DNA of 64,000 nt from positions 62,001 to 126,000 of the forward strand of contig JAANBB010000009.1 of NCBI GenBank assembly GCA_014621425.1, read 5' to 3'. This stretch comes from Cylindrodendrum hubeiense. Its lineage: Eukaryota; Ascomycota; Sordariomycetes; Hypocreales; Nectriaceae. A program made the translations under genes and the position numbers. Shown one piece after another: positions 21,455 through 32,473 of this stretch; within the stretch, counting starts at the first letter, position 1, and each line of letters opens with the position of its first letter. The notes below the pieces were generated by a model. That model worked only from the letters and a program-made list of their open reading frames with translations. It was not told the DNA's origin and searched no databases.

Positions 21455-22482
21455 GCTTCTAGTTCTTGGTTTGAGTGGGTCTCATGCGGATATGTTGATT
21501 TCCACTTTTGTATCTGTCCACAACCTCCGGTGTCTATCGAATGGCCTCTTATGGGTCGTCGGTTCTGGTGTATATCGTGTAGGCTATGCTTTATCAACTC
21601 CGTTAGCTAAGGTTCTTGTGTAGTTAGATGTCTTCAAAGGACTTTGTACTTACTAAAGTGGACGGGTAGGTGGTTCAAACCGCCTGTTGTACTCGCCACC
21701 CTATTGGTCTTAAGTAGACCGTGCGGCGGCTACTTGCCACCAGGGCTCCCGTGCGTTCCTCCCACAGTAGGCCGTAAGATGGGGTTTTGCGTCCCGTGAG
21801 ATCTGGATTTACCGTAGGAAAGATCGGAGAGCGAGATCTTGAAAGAATGTCCCACACGACCCTACAGAGAGCATACGGGGTGTTTAGTAGGCACTTGCAG
21901 ATAATGTGCACTGACGAAATCAGGCCGATAGCTGAAGGTGACGCAGCTTGCAATTACCAGTCTTTGGATGGACGATTAAAGACACTGACAACGCGATTGC
22001 GCAGATTTGAAAGTTCAAAATAAAAGAGATGAGGCACTAAAACCAACTTTCACGCATAATCGCCTTCGATTGGTCACGTTGACAACAACCTGCAGGAAAC
22101 CCCGCTCCGGCCGCACGAGGCTGACGATTAGAATGCAGATTGATTCTGTGCTTATCTTGTCCCGCTGGGGCTCATCATCAGCTTGAGAACTGTTGAGGAA
22201 TGATTTGTAATTGGCCTTTGCAATTCCATATGAGCAGATCTTTTGTTGGCTACGGTAACCTCGGCTATAGCTGACTCATGTCGGATGCCGCATGATACAA
22301 GAACCTCTCTGGCCGAAACTCCGGCCCTGATCAAAGTCTCATAGGCCAAAGCGGGACCAACTATGGTGGAATTACCCAATATCGCCAAGGTTTCATCATT
22401 GCTTTGATGCGTTTCCAATGAAATGCATCAACCGATCAATCACCTCATGAACTAGCCATCCCCTACTTATTAGGTTGACAAC
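21455..22482. other. Intergenic, no gene recognised
   Basis: Lies between the start of the TPR pseudogene and the end of the lipase-NACHT gene, both minus strand. Short open frames occur (for example 21953-21675 and 22418-22152 minus) but show no family resemblance. It should contain the promoter and perhaps lost N-terminal exon of the TPR gene; no TATA box was seen. Confidence 0.4.
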
Positions 22483-25400
22483 TTAAACCAACCTAACGCT
22501 ACCTGAGTGACTGCTTGCAGAACTAAAACTTGCCACGCTGCCTGATAATTCTAGTGTGACCTGCGATTCCACTTCGAAGGCGTCTGTATTGTGACCAATG
22601 CTGCTCATTTTCTTCATTTTCCTTACTGGTAGACGGCCAACACGGAACTTGAGGGTATCAACATCTTTGAACAATAGTAAACCTTCATACTTAGCAGCGT
22701 ATTCAACTAGTCCAAGTCCCTGAGGAATGTTTTCTCTCAGAGCTACCCAGCGCGCCCATGTATCCGGTCTACTGAGTCTGCCCATGGTCATTGCTACATC
22801 TGCACCCATGGCTCGGGCCAGTCGAGCATGCGGGAATAGCTCGAAAGTAGCGTAAGAAAGCAGTGCAGGATAGCTCTGCAGCACTTGTGATTGGCCTGTG
22901 ACTGAGAGGTGGCCGGTCGAGTTGTGACTAGCTAACTCCTGGAAGCCCTGATCGTATGCATTTTGGGTCGTAGATATCCAATGATCAACGGCGATTGTGG
23001 TTGATAATGGGAATAATTCCCTAAGTGATTCAAAAGTAAACCTTTTTTCTGCTCTCTTTTTTTGCCCTGCTATGTCTGCTGGTGATAGAGCTGAGTTATA
23101 CTCTGCGAGCCCTGTATTCTGCGAAGGCGCTATGTTTGAGAGTCCGCGACGATTCTCAGCTTGCGTTGCGTCGTCTTCCACTGGCCTTTGTGGTTGGTGA
23201 TTGGAAAGATTTGATCTGTTGTCATCAGATGTACGAATAGATGCCAAAGTAGAGCGCTCTTGTCCAACAGCTCTCGCCTTGACTAAAGCATCTAGTTCAT
23301 CGATATATAGGTAGTCCAAGCAGGTATTGATGATTGAGAGATGGCCATTGCCCACGGCGTTTGGTTCAATGGCTGGATCTAACGTGGAAAATCCACCATT
23401 CTGCAAGAAGAATTCGCGCACAGATTCGTGTATGACCTCAATCACTCTGGTCTCTCCATTCTCGACATCGAACGACCCCGCTCCAGCGTAGATGGATATA
23501 GCCTCAAAAGTTTTGTCATCTGGCTTCTCCATGACTGCAACAGTACTAACTTGTAGCAGCCCTTTTGACAAACTCTTGATCTGTCTCTCTAGTTGCTCGT
23601 CACTATCAGTATACTCGTATGACGTGCGCCACTCTTTTAAAGAAAAGGGAACTGGCTGCTTGATGAAGGCCAAAATATGATGCCACTCGTGAAGACGGAG
23701 GGGCTGGAAAGCTAGCGTGGCCCACTGGAATAATCGAAGAGTCAGCTTTCTTGTCTTTGGATCGAGGCTTTTAAATATCCCCGCAAACATGTTTCCAAGC
23801 TCCTGTGGTACGATGTCAAGTTGACTGAGCAGGTAGTGCAAGCTCATTCCTTCTTCCCACTTCTTGATCAGGTTGTTAACAACCAAAACAACCCAAAGAA
23901 ACACACCGGAAGATTTTGACAAGACTTTGTCTCTCAATTCTGTTTCCCATAATGGGCCAGATGTTGCTATGCTCGATTTGAACCTTTGGTTCACGTATCT
24001 TGTAATATCCTGAGTATTGTGGTGCTCTGCAACTATTACGGGACAGTTGTTGAGGGAGATAGAGGGGAAATGTCTGCTTGATAGGCAGACACTCAAATCA
24101 ACCCCAGCGGCAGAAGCTGATTCGGTCAATTCTCGCCAGAAGTAGGCTTGAGACCTAAGGCTGTTTGAATCACACTCATCGAGGGCGTCAATGAAAATCA
24201 ATGTTCTCCTGACTGGATAATGAGAAAACATCGCCGCGATGAAGGCTTTGAGCTCTGCTTCCTCCCAAGGGAGAGCCAAGTCTGAAACTTTTGTCGACCC
24301 CCCTTTTTGTTCCCACATCTTGCGAAATTCTGGTAGATGCTTTCGATGGTGTGGAAGAAGTTGATAGATCAAAGATCGAAAAAGCCCAACGGGTGAGTAT
24401 TCTAACTCTCTACCTTTGGCACTAAAGAAGTAGGCTGCAGTGCAATATCCTTGATCAGCCGTAGATTGCATTGCAGCGCGACGAAACGCCTCTTTCATCA
24501 AGACCGACTTTCCCGCCCCTGGTTTCCCTTTGAGCCAGATGAGACCGTTGTGATTACCACGGTTGACATTGTTGAGCCAAGCACAGTATTTTTGATGCTC
24601 AAATAACCAACCACAGGTCTGTGTCGTAGGGTTTTCGAGGGTATGGCGAGGGCTGTTCATCCTAGGAAACCATAGAGAGTTGAGACAGGCTTTCTCGATC
24701 TGATTTAGTTCATTTCCATAAGTCTCTTCGGGCTTTCGCATTTTTGAAGACGCAAAAGGTTTCAGATGTGGATCTTTAGGCAGCGAATACTGATTTTGGA
24801 GGATGTTTTGGGTACTCAAGTCGACGATGGAGAGGTATATCGAACGAAGCTCGCCTGCGATTTTGAGGTAATTTGGGTCGTCGACTCCAGAAAATCGGCA
24901 CATCTCTAGATGATTGGCTTGAAGAGTCTCTGCATGTTCACGTTGATCCCCGATTAATGAAGAATAGTCAGGAACAACCTTGTTGCCAAGCACTCCGAGG
25001 TTAAATCCCGTCAGACTAAGGCCTTCCTGGAATGTCTTGACCCGAAAGTCGTATTTCTGCCAAAGGCCAGAGAAAGATTCTTGAGCCCGTTCTAGATCTG
25101 TGGTTTTAAGACCAAGAGTGTCGAGGATGGCCGATGTCGTCTCCATACGCATGATACTGAGGACAGATCGAGCCCATTCACCTAGCGCTGAAAGATCCGG
25201 GCTCCCTCGGTGGGGTGTCCCAAGAAAGATTATGGCAGCGGTAGACTGAACAATGCTTTTTAGCTTAGAATCCATCGACGTCGATGACCTCGCGAGCATC
25301 TAGGACACGCAATTAGTAACCAGTGTGTTTGCAGTGGATGGGCTTGAGTCTACTTCTTTGACAACAATACCGCCAAGACTATGAGCAACGAATATTAAGG

Positions 25401-26092
25401 GACGACTGACTACCCCTTCTCTCCCTAGCGAAAACATGAGATCCTTGCTGTGGGAGAAAACACTGCTTTTGTTAGTCCCACCGGCCATGTACTTTGTAAT
25501 TTTCGTATCATATCCATATGTAAGAATACGCGCCTGTGGGCACTCCTGGGGGAGCAGATCGAAAGGCCAGAATATTGGTGTGGTTGCACTATCACTGCTT
25601 TTTACACGTTCAGTTGAAGTTAATTGTGATTTGACTTCCGACGCTCTTTTCCTCGATGGCCTCCAGGATAGCGGAAGGTGCCAAGACGCCTTTTTCCCGT
25701 TCTTGATGGTTTCTGATTGGAAGACACTAGACGCTGGAGATTGTTGAGTAGTGTCCCTTTTGTAGGTCCATGTTTTGTATGGATGGCCTTTTAGGCCATG
25801 GACGATTATAATGCTGGGGGCATATCAGTGCGAGCGGCCAAGACATATTCAAGGGTTCTCACTCCACTACTGCGGGGCCAGTGACGGGCTGATAGATGAC
25901 AGAAAGCCCTGTATCGAGTATCGGCCCTAACATCTTTGTTGAGTACGAAGGGTATGGGACCGAAGGGGGAGAGGAAGAAGCTATGTTCACGGTGAGGCAA
26001 AATGCGATTGACGAGGCTGTCGAGAGGAATTTGGTGCGCCTACTCCGTACAGAGGCGAAGTAATACTGCGCCACGGCACGTGCCTCGTACAT
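22483..26092 (-). CDS. SesB-type serine lipase/esterase fused to NACHT
   Basis: STAND protein of 1,168 residues with an N-terminal alpha/beta-hydrolase. Exons are 26092-25863, 25813-25354 and 25299-22483. The first junction creates VVDIIIVHGLKGHPYKTW, the usual opening of the SesB-type domain. The nucleophile elbow is AHSLGG (about residue 222), followed by FLGTPHRGS. The NACHT domain follows: Walker A GKPGAGKS (about 488-495) and Walker B FIDALDEC (about 590). The C-terminal 500 residues show no ankyrin, WD or TPR repeats. In other fungi such proteins act in heterokaryon incompatibility and non-self response; that is the family role, not shown here. The frame is intact. ATG 26092 is the first Met of exon 1; a Met just before LGPILDTGLSV is an alternative start. 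Confidence 0.85.
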
Positions 26093-26806
26093 ACAGCCCT
26101 ATTTTCTGACTGATGACAGGCCAATTACTTCCATTCCTGACATATCATCCTTTGATGTTCCTTTGACCTACATTTTCTTGTTGCGAGATGAGGCCTGGCT
26201 CAGCACAGAGGTGCATAAAATGAGGTTAAAAGTTGAATTTTAAAGTCAACTGTAGGTAAATAGATTGGTTAATAGACAAACAGGTGGCGATTATGGAAGG
26301 GCATTAAGAGATGACCGATAATACGATGGAGGCGCCCGCCTTTGTCAGGACCAAGTGGAGACGCAGTGCGGCAGGTGAAAATGCGTGCACAAATGCCAAT
26401 GACTGGAATACGCACTACAACGAATCAAGGCGAATGATTATATCGTGGCGCTGATGAATGCCTTGCTGCGCCAACAGCCTAAACACCACCTCTTCTCAAT
26501 CATTCAGGTGATTGGCTAGATTTGCGTTCTTCTCGCCGCGTTATTTTCCCACCTGGGCTGCCTCCGTCTGCATGTCCAACTTCTAGTATTGGAAAATAGA
26601 CTTTGGAGAAAGGCAGCAGAATGCATTCCAGGCATGCAACCTTGGGGAGTAATTAGCACCATAGCACTTGTCATCGAAGAAACTGGAGTTGAGAGAATGA
26701 CATAGCAGTGACTATTAATGTAAACTACTAAGATGCTGGACATGGAGGCTCGAATCATAAACGCCGTATCATAACACCCCTCGCCTTATCGCGCATAATA
26801 CATGGC
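26093..26806. other. Intergenic, no gene recognised
   Basis: Upstream of the lipase-NACHT gene and downstream of the alcohol dehydrogenase gene. Moderately AT-rich around 26215-26280. No coding frame supported by composition or motif. Confidence 0.4.
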
Positions 26807-28040
26807 CTATTTGGCATTGATATCAACAAGAATCTTTACATGGTTGTCCTTATCCGTAATAAGCGCCTTGATGCCATCCTCGACGATGTTTTCGAGCCGA
26901 ATCTTGGCTGTTATCATGTCATTTGGCTTGATAGCGCCTTGAATGATGTTAGCAACGCGAAAATCGTAGTCGGGATTGAATTCTCACCTGTTCTGAGATT
27001 CTCAATGACAGCTTGGTAATCTTCTCGCTGGTATCCGAGAACTGACTTGTAGGAGCTCTCCTTCCACGTAATCCAGTTGGGGTTGAAGGGAATTTCCTTC
27101 TCCCAGATAGCCACGTTGACTACCGTTCCCTTGGTCTTGACGGCCTCGCAGGCGCTCTTGATACTAAAAGAGTATTAGATGAGTATCGATTTGAGCCAAG
27201 AAATGACGTACCTAGCAGGGACACCAGCGCAGTCAAAAACGACATCAGCACCTCTGCCTTCGCTCGCGCCTAGTACGACCTGCTTGACATCCTCGTTGAT
27301 GGGATTGATGATCGTCGATGCGCCAAACTGCTTCGCAAAATTTTGCCGAGAAGTTGCAACCTCGGAAACAATGATATTCTTGACGCCCTTGGCCTTGAGA
27401 CACAAGATGGTGGCCAAGCCAATGGGACCACCTCCGATAATTAGGACGACCGAGTCGGGGTTCATCTCTGGGGCTGCAGTAACGGCGTGCCATGAGACAG
27501 AAAGAGGCTCGACAAGAGCTCCCATTTCCATTGTCAGGTTGTCAGGGAGCGGGAAGACGTGCGTCGCATTCACGCACACGGCCTCGCTGAGACCACCGCC
27601 ACCTCCGCTCAATCCGACGAATCCACCATCGCGGCAGACATTCTCGGAGCTGGTTGCACAGGCCACACAGTGACCGCAGAAGATTGTGGGCTGGACGGCG
27701 CATCTTTGACCAATCTCGAATCCGGTGACATCGGGGCCGATTTCAGTAATTGTCCCTGAGAACTCGTGGCCCAGAGTGACGGGGATGGTCTCGCCGGTGA
27801 CCCCGTGTGGTGTGGTTGGGCAGAAGTTTGGTCCACCTAGATACTCATGGAGATCTGTCCCGCATATGCCAACAAAAGCCGGGGCAATCTGGAAGTCAAT
27901 GAGAAACAATTCCTTCAGTATTGCTTTATTTCACGACTCACCTTGATTTGGCCAGAACGGATGGTAGGCACCGGGACCTGCTCGACGCGGATATCCTCTT
28001 TACCGTAGTACCTGGCGGCTCTCATGGTGCTGCTCTGCAT
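26807..28040 (-). CDS. Zinc alcohol dehydrogenase, 2,3-butanediol dehydrogenase type
   Basis: NAD(P)-dependent medium-chain dehydrogenase of 360 residues. Exons are 28040-27942, 27888-27212, 27163-26988 and 26937-26807; all phases close. Catalytic zinc ligands are visible as Cys42 (GICGTDLHEY) and His74-Glu75 (LGHEFSG). Structural zinc cysteines are 104, 107, 110 and 118 (CGHCVACATSSENVC). The nucleotide-binding loop is IGGGPIGLA. CGTDLHEY together with the C-terminal VEDGIKALITD is typical of the (R,R)-butanediol dehydrogenase subgroup, which oxidises vicinal diols or reduces acetoin and related ketones; the real substrate is unknown. Met at 28025 is a possible second start. Cytosolic, no signal. 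The nearest neighbours do not fix a pathway. Confidence 0.92.
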
Positions 28041-28055
28041 CTTGATATCGATAAT

Positions 28056-28097
28056 CTTGAACTTGAAGATGAACTTGAACTTGAAGGTGAACTTGAG
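28056..28097 (-). repeat. TTCAAG-type microsatellite in the dehydrogenase 5' leader
   Basis: Seven hexamer-like units of CTTGAA and variants (TTCAAG on the gene strand) immediately upstream of the ATG at 28040, so within the 5' UTR. The repeat is imperfect (two GATGAA or GGTGAA-type interruptions). Confidence 0.75.
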
Positions 28098-28312
28098 GCT
28101 CAGATTGCCGTAATTGTCACGCCTTTTATAGCCCGTCCCTTGAGTCTGGCTGGTAGCGGGGTCCGCATCACCCGACTCGCTACGTCAGAAGACCGACCCA
28201 CTGAAGGGCCGTTGAACCACCAGTGGCACACGAACGAGTACCCACACTAACATGTTCAACTTACGAGGCAACTCATCGCATCAATCTGAAAGTGGTGTTA
28301 CTTCCCTATCGT

Positions 28313-28480
28313 TTATCCATTGATCTCCTTTAAAGGCCCCACGACCTTATAATTCGCGAAACGGTCCACAACTTCCTCGCCATCGTCGAGATAAGCCCAC
28401 CCGTTCAAGGTATCTTCAGATCCGGCTTTCGTCTTCCGTCCCCTCGGCGCCGCGGATGCCTCTCTCGACCCCTCACTTCT
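28313..28480 (-). pseudogene. Possible C-terminal exon or relic of an unknown protein
   Basis: A 55-codon minus-strand frame with strongly protein-like sequence (LNGWAYLDDGEEVVDRFANYKVVGPL) ending in a stop. It has no Met and a stop just upstream, so if real it is a terminal exon entered by splicing or a fragment of a decayed gene. No upstream exon was found. I do not recognise the family. Confidence 0.3.
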
Positions 28481-29160
28481 TCAACCCCTCAAACGGCATG
28501 GGACCTACGTCGATCACACAGTACGACCCCGGCGGCAAGGCCGGTATTCCCGTTTTCGCCAATAGCGAACGAGCAAGTTATGCAGCTTCCCCAGACACGC
28601 CACAGGCATGCCCAACAACGAGGGTCACAACAAATGATATCGCAGCAATGGCTCAAATAAGCTTTCGTGATTTCCTCCTTATTTACCCCTCTCTTATGCC
28701 CAACTATATTTAGTCGCATCTTGCAGCTTTGAAGTCGGCATCTGAATGTCTTTCCATCCGTCCGCAACTATGGTAACTTGATGAACCCCCCACACCTTAG
28801 TCAATTACATAACCCAGTTACTTGACAACAAACATATCCCAGTCGAAATAATAATCTCCACTGGTTCCGTTGTCATTTTGCATCCTAAGCTGCTGCTGCT
28901 TTAACCTGAATTGGATGGAGTTGACAACCTCGAATAAGCAGTGTGGTAGCTGACTAGTGCTAGAGTGTCACATGGATCGGAGCCGATTGGGGAGCCGATC
29001 TGAATCGGCTCCGCCCTCTCGTCCCAACTCCCCAGTCGGACCCGCTGCGGATCAGAGCCGACTTCTCTCAGCGATCCCCCTCAGAGACGAAATCTCAAAG
29101 GGGAATGTCTACTACGCCTACAATTTCCCATCAAATTTGACGCGAGGGGTTCGTCTCAAA

Positions 29161-29990
29161 TTCTCAGCATCTTGGAGGGTCCGGCGGGATCCTCGAGGCC
29201 TGCAAACTCACCATTACCGAACTTGATCCCGCTTCCCGGAAAACGGTGAACCGACTTATGTGCTATAGGCAGGAGTGACGAAGAAAAGAAAATTCGAAGG
29301 CCGCATGGCCCAATTCACGTGGCCTCTTAAGGCAGAACGGGCTCAAAAGAAGTTAGACCAAATCTCGAGGAATAAGGGGAACATAATATTAGCACTACCA
29401 ACTCAGACTAAGTATGTCCAAATTCACTTTACTCACGTCAAAACTTTACATCTTAGGGACTAGTGAAATAGGAACCAATAACTAGCACAAATGATCAGCC
29501 ACAGGATTGGGGATATGAAGCAAGCCGTCGATAGAATCGACCGCTCTATTACTGATAACGAGCGTCGTATATTTCGTAACTGGGTTGAAACTCCATCGAT
29601 CTTCATTCCACAAACCTGCATGCACCTACATGAAGGCCAAATTGGGCAATGGATGCTGAGAACCGATCAGTGGATGCACTAGTTATCCCAAGTCGATCAC
29701 TGCCTTTGGGTACACGGAATTCCTGTTACAGGCAAGATCGTTTTGGCTTCGTTTCTACTTCAAAAAGAAATCAACCACATTCTGCAGCTCATCGCAGGTT
29801 GAGCATGATATACTATTACCACCATTTCGCAAATGACCGAGACCAGGGACTCTTCGTGACATATAGACGAGAGAATATCGCCGAATGGAACCCAGTGCCA
29901 GAGTCGGCGGAGCAGATAAAAAATCGGAAGGACACCATGGCCTTCACAAGGCGCATTCGAAGATAATGAAGGGAGATTATAACTGATAGA
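29161..29990 (+). pseudogene. Decayed NACHT STAND gene relic
   Basis: Pieces of a fungal STAND protein in correct order but in shifting frames. LEACKLTITELDPASRK (about 29190) and WPLKAERAQKKLDQISRNKG (about 29320) resemble the conserved fungal N-terminal domain. RIDRSITDNERRIF (about 29530) and GQIGQWMLRTDQW come next, then a TAG stop (29680-29682). CLWVHGIPVTGKIVLASFL follows, a Walker A region in which the consensus GIPGAGKT has become GIPVTGKI, losing the key Thr. A further stop and frame change precede YYYHHFANDRDQ, the usual strand after the P-loop. No Walker B was found and the relic fades out by about 30.0 kb. Transcripts could not make a working NTPase. Confidence 0.75.
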
Positions 29991-30460
29991 ATCATCAATC
30001 ATGGGGCGGATGACTTTTTTATTCGATGACATGGAGTGCGGAGGCCAAGCTTTGGAAGTTGAGGTTACAATTGCATGTTCCACTAATTAAGGGAGTTTGC
30101 CGATGACGTTCTACATAATTCTCTGTTGTCTTGGATTCGTTGAGACCTGGTGAAGACTAGATATGAATACCGTGTGCAGTGACCCAAATTTAAATATAAA
30201 GCACAAGACAATATATTACGACAAATGTTCGGATAGACTAGTGCCGTATGAGTTAAATTAAAAAATCCACGCAATAATAAAGTTACGATGTCGGCTATTC
30301 TAGCATGATGTATCCCGACAGTCCAGGGAGGTCAGAGATCAACGCTCCTCATTCCTCTAAGTTCGTCATACAATGACGTGCCCCGATGCAATTTGACCAT
30401 AGAGCCAAGGTATGTCGGGCAGCATCACCTCTGTCCAGCACGTGTTCGTGAACCTGCAAT
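29991..30460. other. Intergenic, no gene recognised
   Basis: AT-rich non-coding DNA between the NACHT relic and the end of the P450 gene. Nothing coding is supported. Confidence 0.4.
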
Positions 30461-32473
30461 CTAGTAGTTCATGCTCTCCAGAATCTTTGAATCACTTTCT
30501 TCCCATGGAAAGGTTTGTTCGATCGATCGGATTAACTTCTCGTGGTGAGGAGATCGCGGCTTAATTTGAGCCTTGAATGATTCAGGGTGGCTGACAACGC
30601 CTGGCGTGAACTGGATCTTAGGCTCAACCTCTTTTCCATTCTCGATTCCCTTGCTAATATCAAATACTGCCAGAGATTGTGCAATAGTAAGATACAAGGC
30701 GTTCTCAGCCAGGAGGCGTCCAGGACATATGCGGCGGCCGAAGCCAAACACGAACTTGCCTGGGTCCGGTGCCGGCTCGTGTCCTTCAGTTTCCAAGAAT
30801 CGGTCAGGGTTGAAGGACATAGGTTCGTCGTAAACTTCCGGGTCGTGCGTGAAGTGCCTGTAGCAGAATTAAATGTTAGAAATGTCTCTTTCCTCCTTGG
30901 AAGTAACATGGAATGCTTCTCGGAATGCTCACCAGACATTGGGGAAGACCATGGAATCTTTCGGAATAAAGTACCCCTCGCACACATCATCCGCAGTGCT
31001 TGTATGGGGAAGTCCCATCGGCGCCACAGGATGCCAACGAAGAACCTCCTTTACCGTCGCCTCAATGAATGGCAAATTCGGACGGTCTGAAGAGTTAGGT
31101 AGTCGATCGCGGCCGACGACTCGATCAATCTCTTCCTGTGCCTTTTTCTGAGCCTCTGGAGAGACGGTCATGGCTAAGAAGAAGCATGCAAGTGCTGACA
31201 CGGTCTAGGATAAGTTAGAAGACCATTCTGAATGAGGATGACTTAACGGTGAGGGTACGCACAGTATCTGCTCCGGCAGTGTACAAAGACATGGCTGACC
31301 ATTTGTTGGTGAACTTTTCGTCTGGGGTCGAGTCACCAGACTCCAGTAGTCGTGATAGGAAGGAGGAGTCATCCTTGCCATGGGCCATTTGATGCTTGAC
31401 AAAAGCGTAAGGCTTCTCTATGACGTCGATGAGCTCAGCTCCCCATTCCCGGGCGATCTTCTGGAACCCAGCACCGGGGACCCATTCGGGAACATATCTC
31501 ACTGATACTGGTCAGGTTGTGGTCATACAGGAGTAAAAAGTCGTCCTCTGTGCTGGTAGGGTTACTCACAAAATGGCATCATATCGACCATGAAGGTGCC
31601 AGGGACACCGGCGCGTGCAAACTTGTCCATCGCCTCCCCAGCGATGTCGACAAGAACATCATTCTTGAACGGTTCTGCTGTGTAGCCATAGACGACCTTC
31701 AAGATTACCGCACCCACCTCCCTAAAGCACAGAGTTAGTAATGGCAACGCAAACAAATGTATTGCTCCTGAGGTGACAAACTGACTTTCTGATTTCATTC
31801 ACAAAGTTATTCGGGTTATCCAGAACGTGTAGTAAAAAGTGGCCGGCTTCTGCCTCCTGCAAAGTGTTATACTGCGCCGCAGCTGCTTTGGAGCCGATAA
31901 TGCGGCTCATGTTCTTGCGGTAAGTCCGGAAGCGATCATTGTATTGGGAAAGCCCAAGCGAGTTCTCCCAGCCGAGCCTATCGTATTCTGTTAGTACATC
32001 TGATAAGTCGATTGGAGGCAAAGCGATTGCTCATATCGAACGTACATTTCACCTGCAAAGATCTGTCGGGGTCTTGACGAGTGCTTCACGGATCGCTTCT
32101 CCAGTAGCTCGAACGCAAGCTCCGCATCATTGACGATCACCAAGGTTTGCCCCATCACGGTTACAGAACTGATTGGTCCTATTGGGAAAAAAGCAATGGC
32201 ATGCATTAGTAAATGGTAACCTACTTGCATCGCAGCTCAAAACGGACCGTACAGCTCCTTGTGTTTCAACCAGTGATGTGCTTCAAGCACACCTGGCTGA
32301 GGCAAGTCGCTCAAATTTCCAACCAGCGGAAGGCCTTTGGGGCCCGGAGGCAGAGGAGGGCGAGTAACATCCTTTACCTTGCTCAAGATAGACTTAATGA
32401 ACAAGACAGCGACAAGGCCAACGCCCAGGCCAGCGATGAGCGACGACAGACTTATCTTCAGCATCGTCATCAT
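30461..32473 (-). CDS. Cytochrome P450 monooxygenase
   Basis: Membrane-anchored haem monooxygenase of 536 residues. Seven exons: 32473-32248, 32178-32046, 31977-31786, 31721-31570, 31501-31263, 31204-30933 and 30857-30461; all phases close. An N-terminal anchor (about 10-30) precedes the proline hinge RPPLPPGPKGLPLVGNL. The I-helix oxygen-binding motif AGADTT is formed by the exon 5/6 junction, the K-helix ExxR is KEVLRWHP, and the haem loop is FGFGRRICPG with Cys449. Motifs are complete and the length is normal, so it should be active. Sequence style is that of fungal secondary-metabolite or xenobiotic P450s (O-methylsterigmatocystin-oxidoreductase-like); the substrate is unknown. The first intron uses an atypical GTCCGT donor. 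Confidence 0.95.

Noticed and set aside
21650..21720. Possible tRNA (a GGTGGTTCAAACCGCC-like T-arm)
   Set aside because: The loop has six rather than seven bases and no acceptor or anticodon stem can be formed around it.
28456..28713. An 85-codon plus-strand frame starting MPLSTPHFFN
   Set aside because: No family, no promoter-like leader and no splice support; the opposite strand is more protein-like over part of it.
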